A stretch of DNA of 64,000 nucleotides from Marinobacter sp. ELB17 (GTDB taxonomy: Bacteria; Pseudomonadota; Gammaproteobacteria; Pseudomonadales; Oleiphilaceae), in assembly GCF_000169375.1 (NCBI RefSeq), contig NZ_AAXY01000001.1, positions 62,001 through 126,000 on the forward strand, given 5' to 3'. The translations under genes and the position numbers were made by a program. The notes under the pieces are model-generated. The model ran no database searches and was not told where the DNA came from. It was given only the letters and a program-made list of their open reading frames with translations. The stretch's first letter is position 1, and each line of letters opens with the position of its first letter. Positions 1 through 7,942 of this stretch are shown in pieces.

Positions 1-800
1 GTTTTAGGGCAGGCATGGCCCATCTCGAATTGAATCGCGCGCAGGTGAAGGTTGCTGGCCGTGAGGTGTGCGCCATAGCAGTGGCGCAAGCTGTGAGGCG
101 TAATGTCTTTATGGATGTTGCAGCTTTTGAGTATGGCTTTAAACGATTTCTGTAAGCCGCTGCGATCCATGACGGCAATCGCCAATTTTCTCTCTTCGGG
201 TGTTCTGCCTCTGGGAAACAGGAACTGTGGGTGACGGTGTGTTGACCAGTAATACCGCAGGGCGGTTCGTGTGATGGTGGGCAGCGTGACCACCCGATCT
301 TTTTGCCCTTTGCCCAAGCGCACATGAACCTTCATGCGCTGGCCATCGATATCGCCGACTTTTAGGTTCAAGGCTTCGCCAAGCCGCAACCCCATGCTGT
401 AGGCGACAAGAATAAAGGTTTGGTAGCGCAGCTCACGGGTATGGTTAATGACACGCTCGATTTCAGCCTGGGTGAGAATATCGGGTAGGGTTTTCTTTTG
501 GGGTGGCTTGACGATATCGACCCAGGTCCAGGTTTTATTGAGTACGTGTTTATAAAAGAACTGGAGCCCGTTACGATCAACCTTAACGGTGCTCCATGAG
601 TGTGAGTGGACCAGCGCGGTAAAGTATTCTTTCAGATTGTCGAGCGTTAATGTATCGGGGCACCGGTCAAAAAACTCGGTAACACGCCGAACAGCTCGAG
701 AATAAACGTCAATGGTGGTGGCGGCTTTTCCCTGCCGGTGCAATGCATTAACATGCTGTGTGTACAGTGAATGGTAGTGTGCTTGCTGTGCAGCGTTCAT
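1..800 (-). CDS. Tyrosine recombinase of the IS91-associated type (C-terminus off the window)
   Basis: Reading leftward from the ATG at 800-798 gives about 266 residues that run off the window edge. The N-terminal SAM-like core-binding domain is followed by a catalytic domain with the first Arg in YSMGLRLGEALNLKV and the HxLRH box in ITPHSLRHCYGAHL. The catalytic Tyr would lie beyond the edge. The sequence resembles the recombinases that accompany IS91-family transposases, from remembered family features. The alpha-helix insertion typical of integron IntI is not apparent, so I do not call it IntI. It is divergent from the cassette genes to its right. Truncation is by the window, not visibly by mutation. 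Confidence 0.75.
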   Translation of the reverse strand, partial: MNAAQQAHYHSLYTQHVNALHRQGKAATTIDVYSRAVRRVTEFFDRCPDTLTLDNLKEYFTALVHSHSWSTVKVDRNGLQFFYKHVLNKTWTWVDIVKPPQKKTLPDILTQAEIERVINHTRELRYQTFILVAYSMGLRLGEALNLKVGDIDGQRMKVHVRLGKGQKDRVVTLPTITRTALRYYWSTHRHPQFLFPRGRTPEERKLAIAVMDRSGLQKSFKAILKSCNIHKDITPHSLRHCYGAHLTASNLHLRAIQFEMGHACPK

Positions 801-890
801 GGGTAAACCCTCTCGTTTGTAGCCCTTAATTGGGTGAGAGAGGGAATACTTAGTTTTGGGAGGGTTGGCAACTTTGCCGCGTAGCGGCTC

Positions 891-973
891 CGTTCAACAA
901 GACGGTCAACCGGACACCAAAAGCGTGCCGCTTTTGGTTCCCTCCACCGCTGGCGGTTATCTAAGCGTTATGC
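891..973 (+). other. attC recombination site (probable)
   Basis: Imperfect inverted repeat beginning near GTTCAAC (892-898) and ending in the core GTTATGC (967-973). An internal stem is formed by CAAAAGCG and CGCTTTTG-like arms around 916-937. It lies just upstream of the yefM-like gene, so it closes the preceding cassette. Confidence 0.55.
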
Positions 974-1044
974 AGTACGTGCGTATTTACGTACGTACTA
1001 AAAAGCGTACAATGGTAAAAAGTTGAACACATCAGAGGTGCTTC

Positions 1045-1287
1045 ATGACCGGAATTACAGCAACTGAGGCGCGCAGCAACCTTTATCGGTTGATTGACGA
1101 AACTGCCGAGTCCCACCAACCAATCATCATCATGGGCAAACGGAACAAAGCCGTCTTGGTTTCCGAGGAAGATTGGTCTGCAATTCAGGAAACGCTTTAC
1201 CTGTTATCTGTACCAGGTATGCGCGAGTCTATTCGAGAGGGAATGGATACCCCTGTGGATCAGTGCGATGAGGAGCTGAACTGGTGA
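1045..1287 (+). CDS. yefM: YefM/Phd-family antitoxin
   Basis: An 80-residue protein starting MTGITATEARSNLYRLIDE, the typical start of the Phd/YefM antitoxin fold, with the conserved ATEAR...L..LI pattern and a central GKRNKAVLVSEEDW strand-helix segment. It should bind and neutralise the toxin encoded next and repress the pair's own promoter. The stop overlaps the next start by 4 bases (GTGA), which indicates translational coupling. An AGAGGTG sequence precedes the ATG. It is the first intact cassette in the window, and toxin-antitoxin pairs are common stabilising cargo of large integrons. Confidence 0.9.
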   Translation: MTGITATEARSNLYRLIDETAESHQPIIIMGKRNKAVLVSEEDWSAIQETLYLLSVPGMRESIREGMDTPVDQCDEELNW

Positions 1288-1547
1288 CATGGAAGTTGGT
1301 TTACACCAAACAGGCCCAAAAAGATGCAAAGAAGTTAGCCTCTAGCAGCCTCAAGCCAAAAGCTCAGGAATTGTTGGCGCTGATTGCGGAAGATCCGTAC
1401 AGGAGGCCGCCGCCGTTTGAAAAGCTCATTGGTGATCTTGCTGGAGCATACTCTCGCCGCATCAATATCCAGCATCGTGTTGTTTACCAAGTGCTCGAAG
1501 ACGAACGAGTGGTAAAAGTTCTCCGGCTCTGGAGTCACTACGAATAA
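1284..1547 (+). CDS. yoeB: YoeB-family mRNA interferase toxin
   Basis: An 87-residue RelE/YoeB-fold toxin starting with GTG. Family signatures are the N-terminal W.LVYTKQAQKDAKK segment, the central PPPFEKLIGDLAGAYSRRIN motif and the C-terminal RLWSHYE, which carries the His-Tyr pair used in ribosome-dependent mRNA cleavage. Its length matches the usual 84-90 residues. It overlaps the upstream antitoxin gene by 4 bases and is followed immediately by an attC half-site, so both genes form one cassette. Nothing suggests inactivation. Confidence 0.92.
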   Translation: MTWKLVYTKQAQKDAKKLASSSLKPKAQELLALIAEDPYRRPPPFEKLIGDLAGAYSRRINIQHRVVYQVLEDERVVKVLRLWSHYE

Positions 1548-1548
1548 T

Positions 1549-1592
1549 GCATAACCAGCCGCTGTTGCCGGACAATTTTTCCACCGCTTTGC
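1549..1592 (+). other. Left half of an attC site interrupted by an IS1182-like element
   Basis: The sequence GCATAACCAGCCGCTGTTGC and the following GGACAATTTTT closely match the left half of the attC at 7937-8013 (CTAACAAAACGCTGTTGCCGGACAATTTTTCACCGC). The match breaks off exactly at the IS terminal repeat. A core-like GTTAAAT reappears at 3419-3425 beyond the IS. Confidence 0.7.
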
Positions 1593-3416
1593 GGCTGTAG
1601 AAAAACCCCAAGTCGGACAGATTTTGGTAGTATTGAGAAAACAGACAAGGAGCCGTCGGAATGCCTCGTTTCAAGCACTACAACTACGACCAAGATACGA
1701 TGGTCGTCATCAACTACCGAGAATAACTCCAGTCCGGCACCTTCGAGCACGCGGTTCACTACCTGATCGAACACAAGCTGGACCTATCGGTGTTTCATCC
1801 TAGGTACCGCAACGATGACACCGGCCGCCTGGCCTACGATCCCGCCATTCTGTTGAAGATCATTCTGTTTGCTTATTCCAAAGGCATCACCTCCAGCCGC
1901 GAGATCCAGTGGTGCTGTGAGACCAACATCATCTTTAAAGCGCTGTCCTGCGATACAGTCCCGCACTTCACCACCTTGGCCAAGTTTGTCAGCCAGCACG
2001 CCGATGAGATTGAAGAACTGTTCGAGCAAATACTGTTGGTGTGTCATGAGCAGGGTCTTTTGGGCAACGAACTGTTCGCCATAGATGGCTGCAAAATGTC
2101 ATCAGACGCGGCGAAGGAATGGTCTGGCACCTTTAAAGAGCTGAGCGAAAAGCGGGCCAAGCTGAAGCGACTGAGTCGCCACCACCTGCATGAGCATCAC
2201 GAGCGGGATGAGGCCGAAACCGAAGCGGAGCTAGATCGAGATATTCGGCGAGCGAAAACCGTGCTCTCTCTGGATGAGTCGATGAAAAAAGTGGACCGTT
2301 TCCTGAAGACGAACAGCCCAAGGCTGGGCCAGGGTAAACGACTGAAAGAAGTGAAGAGCAACATCACCGATAACGAAAGCGGCAAGATGACCACCAGCAA
2401 AGGCACGATCCAGGGCTATAACGGCGTGGCGACGGTGGACAAGAAACATCAGGTCATCATCGATGCACAAGCCTTCGGTGAAGGCCAGGAACACCATACT
2501 TTAAAGCCGGTGTTAGAGACCGTTCAGCGTCGCTATAAAAAGCTGGGCATCGCCGACAACATCTATCAAACCGGCGCGATCGTGACCGCCGACACCGGCT
2601 TCGCCAACGAAGCCAATATGAAGTACCTGCATGAACACCAGATCAACGGTTACATCCCGGACAATCGCTTCCGCAGCCGTGATCCCAAGTTCGCCGAGCA
2701 GAAAGAAAAGTATGGTAAGCGCCCGCAAACCCCATCGAAGAGCGGTTGGAGACACGTGATTCCGGCCAGTGAATTCCAGTTCGACCCGGTTACGATGACG
2801 TGCATCTGTCCCGCCGGAGAATCCCTGCGCCACGAAGGCACCCGAACCGACCAAAATGGCGTACCCAGAGCCCACTTCCAAGGGCGATTATTGCAGTGCC
2901 GCCACTGCCCGCAAAAGCATCAATGTATGCAAAACCCCAGCTCAGCAGATCATCGTAAAGGCAAAGGAAGACAGGTCTCTTACACTCTGGAACTCAGGCG
3001 CGGCCCGACGTATACCGACTGGATGAAACACCGAGTCGATAGCCAACAAGGCAAAGCGATTTACGGTCATCGCATGTCCGTGGTTGAGCCCGTGTTCGGC
3101 AACATTGGCAGTAACAAACGTCTGAATCGCATCAGCCTGCGAACTAAGAAAAAAGTGCAGGGTCAGTGGCAGTTGTATTGCCTGGTGCATAATATTGAGA
3201 AGCTGGCGAATTATGGGCAGTTAGCAGCATGAAACCAGGGCTAGGATATGGCCAGATATAGGTCACAGACGGCCATGTGTAGAGTGTTCAGCGCCGGATA
3301 TCAATAATGCTGTAGTGTTACCAGTAAATGATCAAACTTGCGCCAGTTGATCGCCGGGTGCGAAAAAACAACAGAGTGGCTGCGGATTAGGCTCTGAAAA
3401 GGGTTTTTCTACAGCC
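1593..3416 (+). mobile_element. IS1182-family insertion sequence within an attC site
   Basis: The element is bounded by perfect 16-bp terminal inverted repeats: GGCTGTAGAAAAACCC at 1593-1608 and its reverse complement at 3401-3416. It contains a single transposase reading frame of IS1182 type. It sits inside an attC whose left half is recognisable at 1549-1592 and whose likely core (GTTAAAT) follows at 3419. No clear target duplication is visible. Family assignment rests on the transposase; the ends resemble the GGCTGT-GAAAAAC type of many IS1182 relatives. Confidence 0.8.
1661..3232 (+). pseudogene. IS1182-family transposase with a premature stop codon
   Basis: Translation from the ATG at 1661 gives MPRFKHYNYDQDTMVVINYR then E, followed by TAA at 1724-1726. 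The same frame stays open from there to 3232. The downstream 480-residue part has the DDE-type transposase layout of IS1182, including IFKALSCDTVPHFTTLAKFV, the FAIDGCKMSSDAAKEW catalytic region, the VTADTGFANEANMKYL strand and a C-terminal Cys-rich segment near CRHCPQKHQC. A Gln or Glu codon is expected where the stop is, so a single substitution probably truncated it. Internal initiation at the ATG at 1790 would lack the N-terminal helices. Confidence 0.85.
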
Positions 3417-3439
3417 TCGTTAAATGCCAAGAGGAAGTT

Positions 3440-3757
3440 ATGTCAGGAATCGCCAAAACTCCAAGTCCTCCATATTACGCAGTGATTTTCAGCTCAACTC
3501 GCACTGAAGGCGATCATGGCTACGGTGCAATGGCTGACAGAATGCTGGAGCTGGCAGCACAACAAGAAGGGTTTCTTGGTATAGAGTCAGCCCGTGAGAA
3601 TGTCGGTATTACTGTCTCGTACTGGGCTAGCGAGGAATCCATCAAAAGTTGGAAGCAAAACGCAGAGCATCTTGAAGCCCAGCGCCTTGGTCATAAGGCC
3701 TGGTACTCTGAATTCAAAGTCCGAGTAGCAAAAGTTGAGCGGGCTTATGGCATTTAA
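3440..3757 (+). CDS. ABM-domain (antibiotic biosynthesis monooxygenase-like) protein, copy 1
   Basis: A 105-residue protein with the dimeric alpha-beta barrel ABM signature: YYAVIFSSTRT at the first strand, AQQEGFLGIESARENVGITV in the centre and SYWASEESIKSWKQNAEH. Such proteins act as small cofactor-free oxygenases or haem-degrading enzymes; the substrate here is unknown. A ribosome-binding sequence, GAGGAAG, precedes the ATG. It is nearly identical to the gene at 7116-7433 (two amino-acid differences noticed), yet the two copies carry different attC sites. Confidence 0.85.
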   Translation: MSGIAKTPSPPYYAVIFSSTRTEGDHGYGAMADRMLELAAQQEGFLGIESARENVGITVSYWASEESIKSWKQNAEHLEAQRLGHKAWYSEFKVRVAKVERAYGI

Positions 3758-3837
3758 CAAAACGCTCAAGTACGTTTCCGGCTCGCGGCCGTCCACCGGA
3801 TGCCCTTGTCAGGGCACCGCTTAGCTATGCGTTATGT
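3753..3837 (+). other. attC site of the ABM cassette (copy 1)
   Basis: Begins TTTAACAAAACGCTCAAG overlapping the stop codon and ends with core GTTATGT (3831-3837). The arms CCGGCTCGCGGCC and TGCCCTTGTCAGGGCA provide internal pairing. It is unlike the attC after the second ABM copy. Confidence 0.8.
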
Positions 3838-3918
3838 TTCTTCCCTCGGACACCTTGTCTGCCTGTAGGCAATGCCGTACTCTTCAGTGTACGCTAAAAC
3901 GTACTTGAGGTGAATGCC

Positions 3919-4200
3919 ATGTCTAGGGTTCGTGTAGATGAAGATATCCGTCCTCTGTCTGAGTTCCGGGCAGGGGTAGCCACATTTGTAAAGCAGCTCC
4001 ATGAAACCCGCCGCCCTATGGTATTGACGCAGAGAGGTCGTGGCGTTGCAGTATTGGTGGGTGTCCACGAGTACGAGAGGATGCAAGAGCGTCTGGAAGT
4101 GCTGGAAGAGGTGTACAAGGCCGAAGAACAGATAGCCTCCGGGGATGGTATTGCGCATGAAGACGCGAAGGCTCGGGTTTTGAGCCGGTTGGGTCAATGA
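3919..4200 (+). CDS. Phd/YefM-family antitoxin
   Basis: About 93 residues starting MSRVRVDEDIRPLSEFRAGV, with the Phd-type DNA-binding N-terminus and the central VLTQRGRGVAVLVGVHEYERM motif, followed by an acidic helix for toxin binding. I prefer the ATG at 3919 to the GTG at 3910 because GAGGTG lies at suitable spacing. It overlaps the toxin gene by 4 bases (ATGA). Its function is neutralisation of the ParE-like product and autorepression. Confidence 0.88.
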   Translation: MSRVRVDEDIRPLSEFRAGVATFVKQLHETRRPMVLTQRGRGVAVLVGVHEYERMQERLEVLEEVYKAEEQIASGDGIAHEDAKARVLSRLGQ

Positions 4201-4499
4201 AGATTGTTTGGTCCCCGCTTTCGCTGGAGCGTGTCGAGGATATTGCTCGTTATATAGCAGAAGATAACCCAGATGCTGCGCTACGGTGGGTTGATGGTTT
4301 ATTCGCCACGGTAGAGCAGCTAGCCGACTTCCCTAAAAGTGGGCGTATGGTTCCCGAGGTGGGGTCGCCGCGGATCAGAGAGCTGATATTTGGAACCTAT
4401 CGGGTTATTTACAGCGTCAAAGATCAGGTTGATATTTTGACTGTGCGTCGCAGTAGCCAGTTATTGCGGATGTCCGAGGTCGATGATGATGAAGCATAA
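4197..4499 (+). CDS. ParE/RelE-family toxin
   Basis: A 100-residue RelE/ParE-fold toxin: MKIVWSPLSLERVEDIARYI at the N-terminus, DNPDAALRWVDGLF and VEQLADFPKSGRMVPE in the middle, and IRELIFGTYRVIYSV near the C-terminus. These are diagnostic of the ParE branch, whose members usually poison DNA gyrase rather than cleave mRNA; the target here is inferred. It is the second gene of a two-gene cassette, translationally coupled to the upstream antitoxin. Confidence 0.9.
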   Translation: MKIVWSPLSLERVEDIARYIAEDNPDAALRWVDGLFATVEQLADFPKSGRMVPEVGSPRIRELIFGTYRVIYSVKDQVDILTVRRSSQLLRMSEVDDDEA

Positions 4500-4571
4500 C
4501 CCGCGGCTGCACAGCGACTGATTTTCCGCCGCTTAGCGGCTCCAAACCGGCGCGTGCTGTTGGCGTTAGGC
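4494..4571 (+). other. attC site after the Phd-ParE cassette
   Basis: Begins GCATAACCCGCGGCTGCAC at the stop codon and ends GTTAGGC (4565-4571). The internal CCGCCGCTTAGCGGC forms a hairpin tip, as in many attC sites of marine gammaproteobacteria. Confidence 0.85.
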
Positions 4572-4606
4572 GCCCCACAATCCAAGTTTGAGTAAGATTT
4601 TATAGT

Positions 4607-4972
4607 ATGGAAAAGGTATCAGAAATGCTCATAGCAGTTAGCGGTGACCTGCTAAAGAGAGCGGAAAGTCTGGAAGAAATGCAGGCACACTTGGATTTGG
4701 TGAAGGCTGCATGGAATATGTCACTGTCATCTGCAAAAAAACGGAAAGGAAAGCTCAACAAGTTCATCGAGTCTCAACGACCCCGTGCACCAAGTATAGA
4801 GGCCCTCGAGGGTCTTGAATGGGAGTTCAGGCGAATCATGAAGCAAAAGGACAAGCTATTTCCCACAGTAAAGAAAAAAGTAGAGTTCGCAACGGCTATT
4901 GAGGAAAGCAAGGACATCTACATTATACGGGCATACTTCACCAATGGTGCCGAGCCCAGTCCGATCGCCTAA
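4607..4972 (+). CDS. Hypothetical cassette protein (121 aa)
   Basis: I do not recognise this protein. It is basic and largely helical (runs such as SSAKKRKGKLNKFIESQRPR), with no signal peptide or membrane segment. Two helical blocks (MEKVSEMLIAVSGDLLKRAE and WEFRRIMKQKDKLFPTVKKK) might form a coiled coil. It fills one cassette exactly, between the attC cores at 4565-4571 and the site at 4967. Codon use does not flag it as non-coding. Confidence 0.65.
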   Translation: MEKVSEMLIAVSGDLLKRAESLEEMQAHLDLVKAAWNMSLSSAKKRKGKLNKFIESQRPRAPSIEALEGLEWEFRRIMKQKDKLFPTVKKKVEFATAIEESKDIYIIRAYFTNGAEPSPIA

Positions 4973-5056
4973 CAGTCACAGTCACAGCCACGACGACGGC
5001 TACTACATTGCGGCTTCGCCTCCATTTCGCAGCCGCGCGTGCTGTTGGCGTTATTT
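4967..5056 (+). other. attC site
   Basis: Starts GCCTAACAGTCAC overlapping the stop codon and ends at a slightly degenerate core GTTATTT (5050-5056). GCGGCTTCGCC forms the internal turn. The core departs from GTTRRRY, so efficiency is uncertain. Confidence 0.7.
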
Positions 5057-5081
5057 TTACGAGGAGAGTACCTGAATATTT

Positions 5082-5399
5082 GGATTTTTATTGCAGGAAT
5101 AGTCGGTTTATTTACTTGATTTTTTTATATTTTGTAGGGCAAATCGATCCTGTCAGCCTTTTCTCAAATCAGACCTTCCTGATGTGCCCAAAGCAACTTT
5201 GCTAGGTTGTTGGCACATAGTGTCTATAACGTTAGTGATTTCAGGACTTGTAATAAATTATGCAGGTTGGTTTAATTTAAACTCATTTCAAAAAATTGTT
5301 GTTGGTATTTCCGTAAGCTTTATTATTTTCTCTTTAGTATTCGTTACAGTAGGTTGGTATTTTTTTAAGCTCCAAGTATTTGCAAAACTACCGCAATAG
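5082..5399 (+). pseudogene. Decayed small membrane protein gene of a cassette
   Basis: Pieces of one hydrophobic protein appear in three frames. NIWIFIAGIVGLFT reads from about 5083 and ends at a stop. LIFLYFVGQIDPVSLFSNQT reads in the next frame, and PKATLLGCWHIVSITLVISG continues in a third frame to 5399. The order and spacing fit a single ancestral gene of about 105 residues with three membrane segments and at least two frameshifts. An open stretch from the GTG at 5184 might still encode 71 residues. The segment is clearly more AT-rich than its neighbours. Confidence 0.55.
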
Positions 5400-5464
5400 A
5401 TTTTATTATTGCCTGTTGGTGTGCTTGGGCCTATTGGTTCAATGTAAACATAAAAAAATCTCAA

Positions 5465-5550
5465 ATGGATAAATTTTAGCTGTTACCTTTTGAGCAAAGA
5501 AACGAACAAAATCCGTCATCAAAAATTTGCCGGTTAGCCGAGTGTTAGGC
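5465..5550 (+). other. Degenerate attC (only the right core is clear)
   Basis: The core GTTAGGC at 5544-5550 is canonical and lies 28 bases before the next gene. I cannot find a convincing complementary left arm in the AT-rich sequence upstream. Confidence 0.4.
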
Positions 5551-5577
5551 AGAATTTTTTACAGAGTGGAGTCACTG

Positions 5578-6477
5578 ATGATTGATTGGACGACTTGGGA
5601 AGAGTTTAAATCTTCGCAAAAAGAAATTGAGCTCCCGGCGCGCGCGGTTGCACATATACCAGTCACGATCCGTTACATTGATACTGGTCAGGGTTTCAAA
5701 GGCACGGTTCTTTTGATGCATGGAATACCGACGTGGGGATACCTGTATCACGCTGTCATCCCCCTACTCGCACAAGCAGGGTATCGAGTTATCGCACCTG
5801 ATTTTCTGGGGCATGGCTGGTCCGATCGCAGAGACCGCTTTGACCGTTCATTTCAAGACCAGGCTCGCATGATTATTGCGCTGCTGGATAGCCTTCAATT
5901 GGATGCCGTGGACGTGGTAGGCCACGATACGGGAGGAGCAGTTGCACTCATTCTGGCAATAGAGCATCAACCGCGAGTGAATCGGCTTGTGATTACAAAT
6001 TCTGTCTGTTACGACAGCTTTGATGACGACATGCTCGATTTTGGTCATCCTATGCGTTGGAAGCCACGACCAGTATCGGACCTGATTGCTGCGCTGGAGG
6101 AAAGCCTGGCTATGGGCTTGTCGAACCCAACTCGGCTAACGCCAGAATTTTGCGCCGGCATACTCGCGCCCTGGTCCAGCGAAGCAGGCAAACTCAGCCT
6201 GATCCGCAATGCCTCTGCGCTCAATGCCAACCAGACCATGGCCCTGGTCGACCGACATGGAAGTATCTCCGCTCCGACTATGATTCTTTGGGGAATGGAT
6301 GATCCATGGCAAAAATCGGAGGATGGGATGCGACTGTCGAACGAGATTCCGGGAGCGCTATTCAAGCCGCTTATCGGAGCTTCGCACTGGGTACAACAGG
6401 ATGCGCCCGAAGAGTTCACGGAGGCGCTGCTTGAGTTTCTGGCGAACGCGGCTAATCGGGTAGTCGAGGGTATCTAA
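5578..6477 (+). CDS. Alpha/beta-hydrolase, haloalkane dehalogenase-like
   Basis: A 299-residue alpha/beta-hydrolase. HGIPTWGYLY is the oxyanion-hole region, VVGHDTGGAVAL the nucleophile elbow with Asp in place of the usual Ser, ILWGMDDPW carries the acid, and GASHWVQQDAPEEF the catalytic His. The GHDxGG elbow and HGxPTW motif are shared with haloalkane dehalogenases and related epoxide or haloacetate hydrolases; the substrate cannot be read from sequence. I chose the ATG at 5578 because GAGTGGAGT lies just before it. The gene occupies one cassette after the core at 5544-5550. Confidence 0.85.
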   Translation: MIDWTTWEEFKSSQKEIELPARAVAHIPVTIRYIDTGQGFKGTVLLMHGIPTWGYLYHAVIPLLAQAGYRVIAPDFLGHGWSDRRDRFDRSFQDQARMIIALLDSLQLDAVDVVGHDTGGAVALILAIEHQPRVNRLVITNSVCYDSFDDDMLDFGHPMRWKPRPVSDLIAALEESLAMGLSNPTRLTPEFCAGILAPWSSEAGKLSLIRNASALNANQTMALVDRHGSISAPTMILWGMDDPWQKSEDGMRLSNEIPGALFKPLIGASHWVQQDAPEEFTEALLEFLANAANRVVEGI

Positions 6478-6722
6478 TCCTCAGCCCCGACAACAAGCTG
6501 CCTGCGGGGGTCCGCATAGGGTGTTTCCCGAAAACGTTCAGAGTAAGGTGGCCGATTATCTCCTCATTGATTTTCGGGTTCAGGCCTTCACCCTGTTCCA
6601 GCCATTACGATGGGCGTTTGGCTATTTGGGAAACCACAATGGACAGGCACAACATAGCCTGCTACATATATCCGTTAATCGATCCAGTCAAAAAATATCG
6701 GCTGGGTTGAAGGTAAGTAATG
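6478..6722 (+). other. Stretch without a recognisable gene
   Basis: No gene is convincing here. The frame open across it merely extends the downstream gene. It contains the 23-base sequence at 6639-6661 that recurs at 11584-11606, possibly an IS end or remnant. No clear attC follows the hydrolase gene, so part of this cassette boundary may have been lost. Confidence 0.5.
6639..6661 (+). repeat. 23-bp dispersed repeat, copy 1
   Basis: ATGGACAGGCACAACATAGC followed by CTG, identical at 11584-11606. Flanking bases differ on both sides. In the second copy it abuts an interrupted attC, which suggests the end of a lost or degraded mobile element. Confidence 0.8.
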
Positions 6723-6781
6723 GTTATAACAAACGCAGGAAAGGCGACGCAAAAAATGCGCGCTTGCTGCGGGGGTTAGAG
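6723..6781 (+). other. Possible attC site
   Basis: GTTATAACAAACGCAG pairs loosely with CTGCGGGGGTTAGAG (6767-6781). The central GACGCAAAAAATGCGCGC offers an internal stem. It lies just upstream of the truncated abortive-infection-like gene, as expected for a cassette boundary. Confidence 0.45.
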
Positions 6782-6796
6782 GGCAGACCAAGCGCT

Positions 6797-7132
6797 ATGG
6801 CAACTCGACCTCCACTTACCGACGCTATCTTCGTGGCCATTGCTCGCCTCGTCGATGATTCACAGAGTGAAAAGCGCGAACCGACTCACTCTGACATTGT
6901 GTTCCAGATCGACCAAGCCAATCTTGCGTCGGACGGTGCGCTTCAGCCGCAAGTACTCGATTCATTGACTGGCAAAGCGCTCACTACGGCGCTGCAGGCT
7001 TATACTGATCGCGCACGACGCGGATCGTTGGACAGCCCATTGTTGTCTGGTGCGGCCAAAGACCTGCTAGAGGCAACAGCTGCTCATGCGCTCGTCCAAA
7101 AATGGGGGGATTACCATGTCAGGAATCGCTAA
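6797..7132 (+). CDS. Truncated abortive-infection-like cassette protein
   Basis: From the ATG at 6797 the protein begins MATRPPLTDAIFVAIARLVD and contains REPTHSDIVFQIDQANL, followed by a second helical block near SGAAKDLLEATAAHALVQKW. From memory this resembles small cassette-borne proteins annotated as abortive infection family, which normally continue well past the KDLLEATAAH helix. Here the reading frame runs into the start of the ABM cassette and ends with an unrelated tail (DYHVRNR). The 3' end and its attC appear to have been lost in a recombination that brought in the second ABM copy. Any defence role is inference. Confidence 0.5.
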   Translation: MATRPPLTDAIFVAIARLVDDSQSEKREPTHSDIVFQIDQANLASDGALQPQVLDSLTGKALTTALQAYTDRARRGSLDSPLLSGAAKDLLEATAAHALVQKWGDYHVRNR

Positions 7133-7433
7133 AACTCCAAGCCCTCCATATTACGCAGTGATTTTCAGCTCAACTCGCACCGCAGGTGATCATGGCTACG
7201 GTGCAATGGCTGACAGAATGCTGGAGCTGGCAGCACAACAAGAAGGGTTTCTTGGTATAGAGTCAGCCCGTGAGGATGTCGGTATTACTGTCTCATACTG
7301 GGCCAGCGAGGAATCCATCAAAAGTTGGAAGCAAAACGCAGAGCATCTTGAAGCCCAGCGCCTTGGTCATAAAGCCTGGTACTCTGAATTCAAAGTCCGG
7401 GTTGCAAAGGTTGAGCGGGCTTATGGAATTTAA
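7116..7433 (+). CDS. ABM-domain protein, copy 2
   Basis: A 105-residue near-duplicate of the product at 3440-3757, differing at two positions noticed (TEGDHG to TAGDHG and ARENVG to AREDVG). It has the same dimeric alpha-beta barrel features. The start codon lies inside the tail of the truncated upstream gene (17-base overlap), with GGGGGATT as the ribosome-binding sequence. It is followed by an attC of a different sequence from that of copy 1, so the duplication did not simply copy a whole cassette. Confidence 0.85.
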   Translation: MSGIAKTPSPPYYAVIFSSTRTAGDHGYGAMADRMLELAAQQEGFLGIESAREDVGITVSYWASEESIKSWKQNAEHLEAQRLGHKAWYSEFKVRVAKVERAYGI

Positions 7434-7508
7434 CCAGTAATTCCAGTTCGTTACGGGCCTTTCTCCGCTTCGCTACGCAAAGGCCGTCGCTGAATATTGG
7501 CGTTAGGC
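7429..7508 (+). other. attC site of the ABM cassette (copy 2)
   Basis: Begins TTTAACCAGTAATTCCAG at the stop codon and ends GTTAGGC (7502-7508). An internal hairpin is GGCCTTTCTCCGC with GCAAAGGCC. It differs from the site at 3753-3837 although the genes match. Confidence 0.85.
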
Positions 7509-7525
7509 CAAAAAAGGAGAGTACT

Positions 7526-7942
7526 TTGTATTCAGGTAGTTGCTTATGCGGTGGGGTCCGCTTCCAGATCCTATGTGAGCTAGAGCCAATACAGGTTTGT
7601 CATTGCTCCCAGTGTCGCAAAGCGCAAGGCACTCCCTTTGCTACAAATACACCTGTCAAAGAGACCGCTTTCCAGCTAGACAGCGGAGCTAAATTGCTCA
7701 AATCTTTTGAGGCATCGCCTGGCAAGCAGCGTGTTTTCTGCAGTGAGTGTGGCTCGCCGATCTACAGCAAAAAAGACGCGCTGCCTGGTGTGCTGCGCAT
7801 TCGTGTGGGCCTCATCAATGAGCCGTTATCCTCAAAGCCAGTTGCCCATTGCTACACAGGCTCAAAAGCCAATTGGTGGCCCATAAACGATGACCTCACC
7901 CAATTCGAGGCCGCGTATGTCCCGCGAAATAGCAAGACCTAA
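7526..7942 (+). CDS. GFA (CENP-V/GFA-fold) family protein, copy 1
   Basis: A 138-residue zinc-binding protein starting with TTG after a good AAAAGGAGAG site. Zinc ligands are visible as SGSCLCGGVRF, VCHCSQCRKAQGTPFA and VFCSECGSPIYS, the classic pattern of the glutathione-dependent formaldehyde-activating family. Most family members have no proven activity. One cassette, bounded by the attC cores at 7502-7508 and 8007-8013. A second divergent family member sits at 17712-18134. Confidence 0.9.
   Translation: MYSGSCLCGGVRFQILCELEPIQVCHCSQCRKAQGTPFATNTPVKETAFQLDSGAKLLKSFEASPGKQRVFCSECGSPIYSKKDALPGVLRIRVGLINEPLSSKPVAHCYTGSKANWWPINDDLTQFEAAYVPRNSKT

Noticed and set aside
1..800. Integron integrase intI
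   Set aside because: The gene faces away from the array as intI would, but its sequence fits IS91-associated recombinases and the IntI-specific insertion is not apparent. It is also separated from the first attC by unrelated sequence.
5008..5205. 65-codon plus-strand reading frame
   Set aside because: It starts inside the attC at 4967-5056; only its second half corresponds to one segment of the decayed membrane gene.
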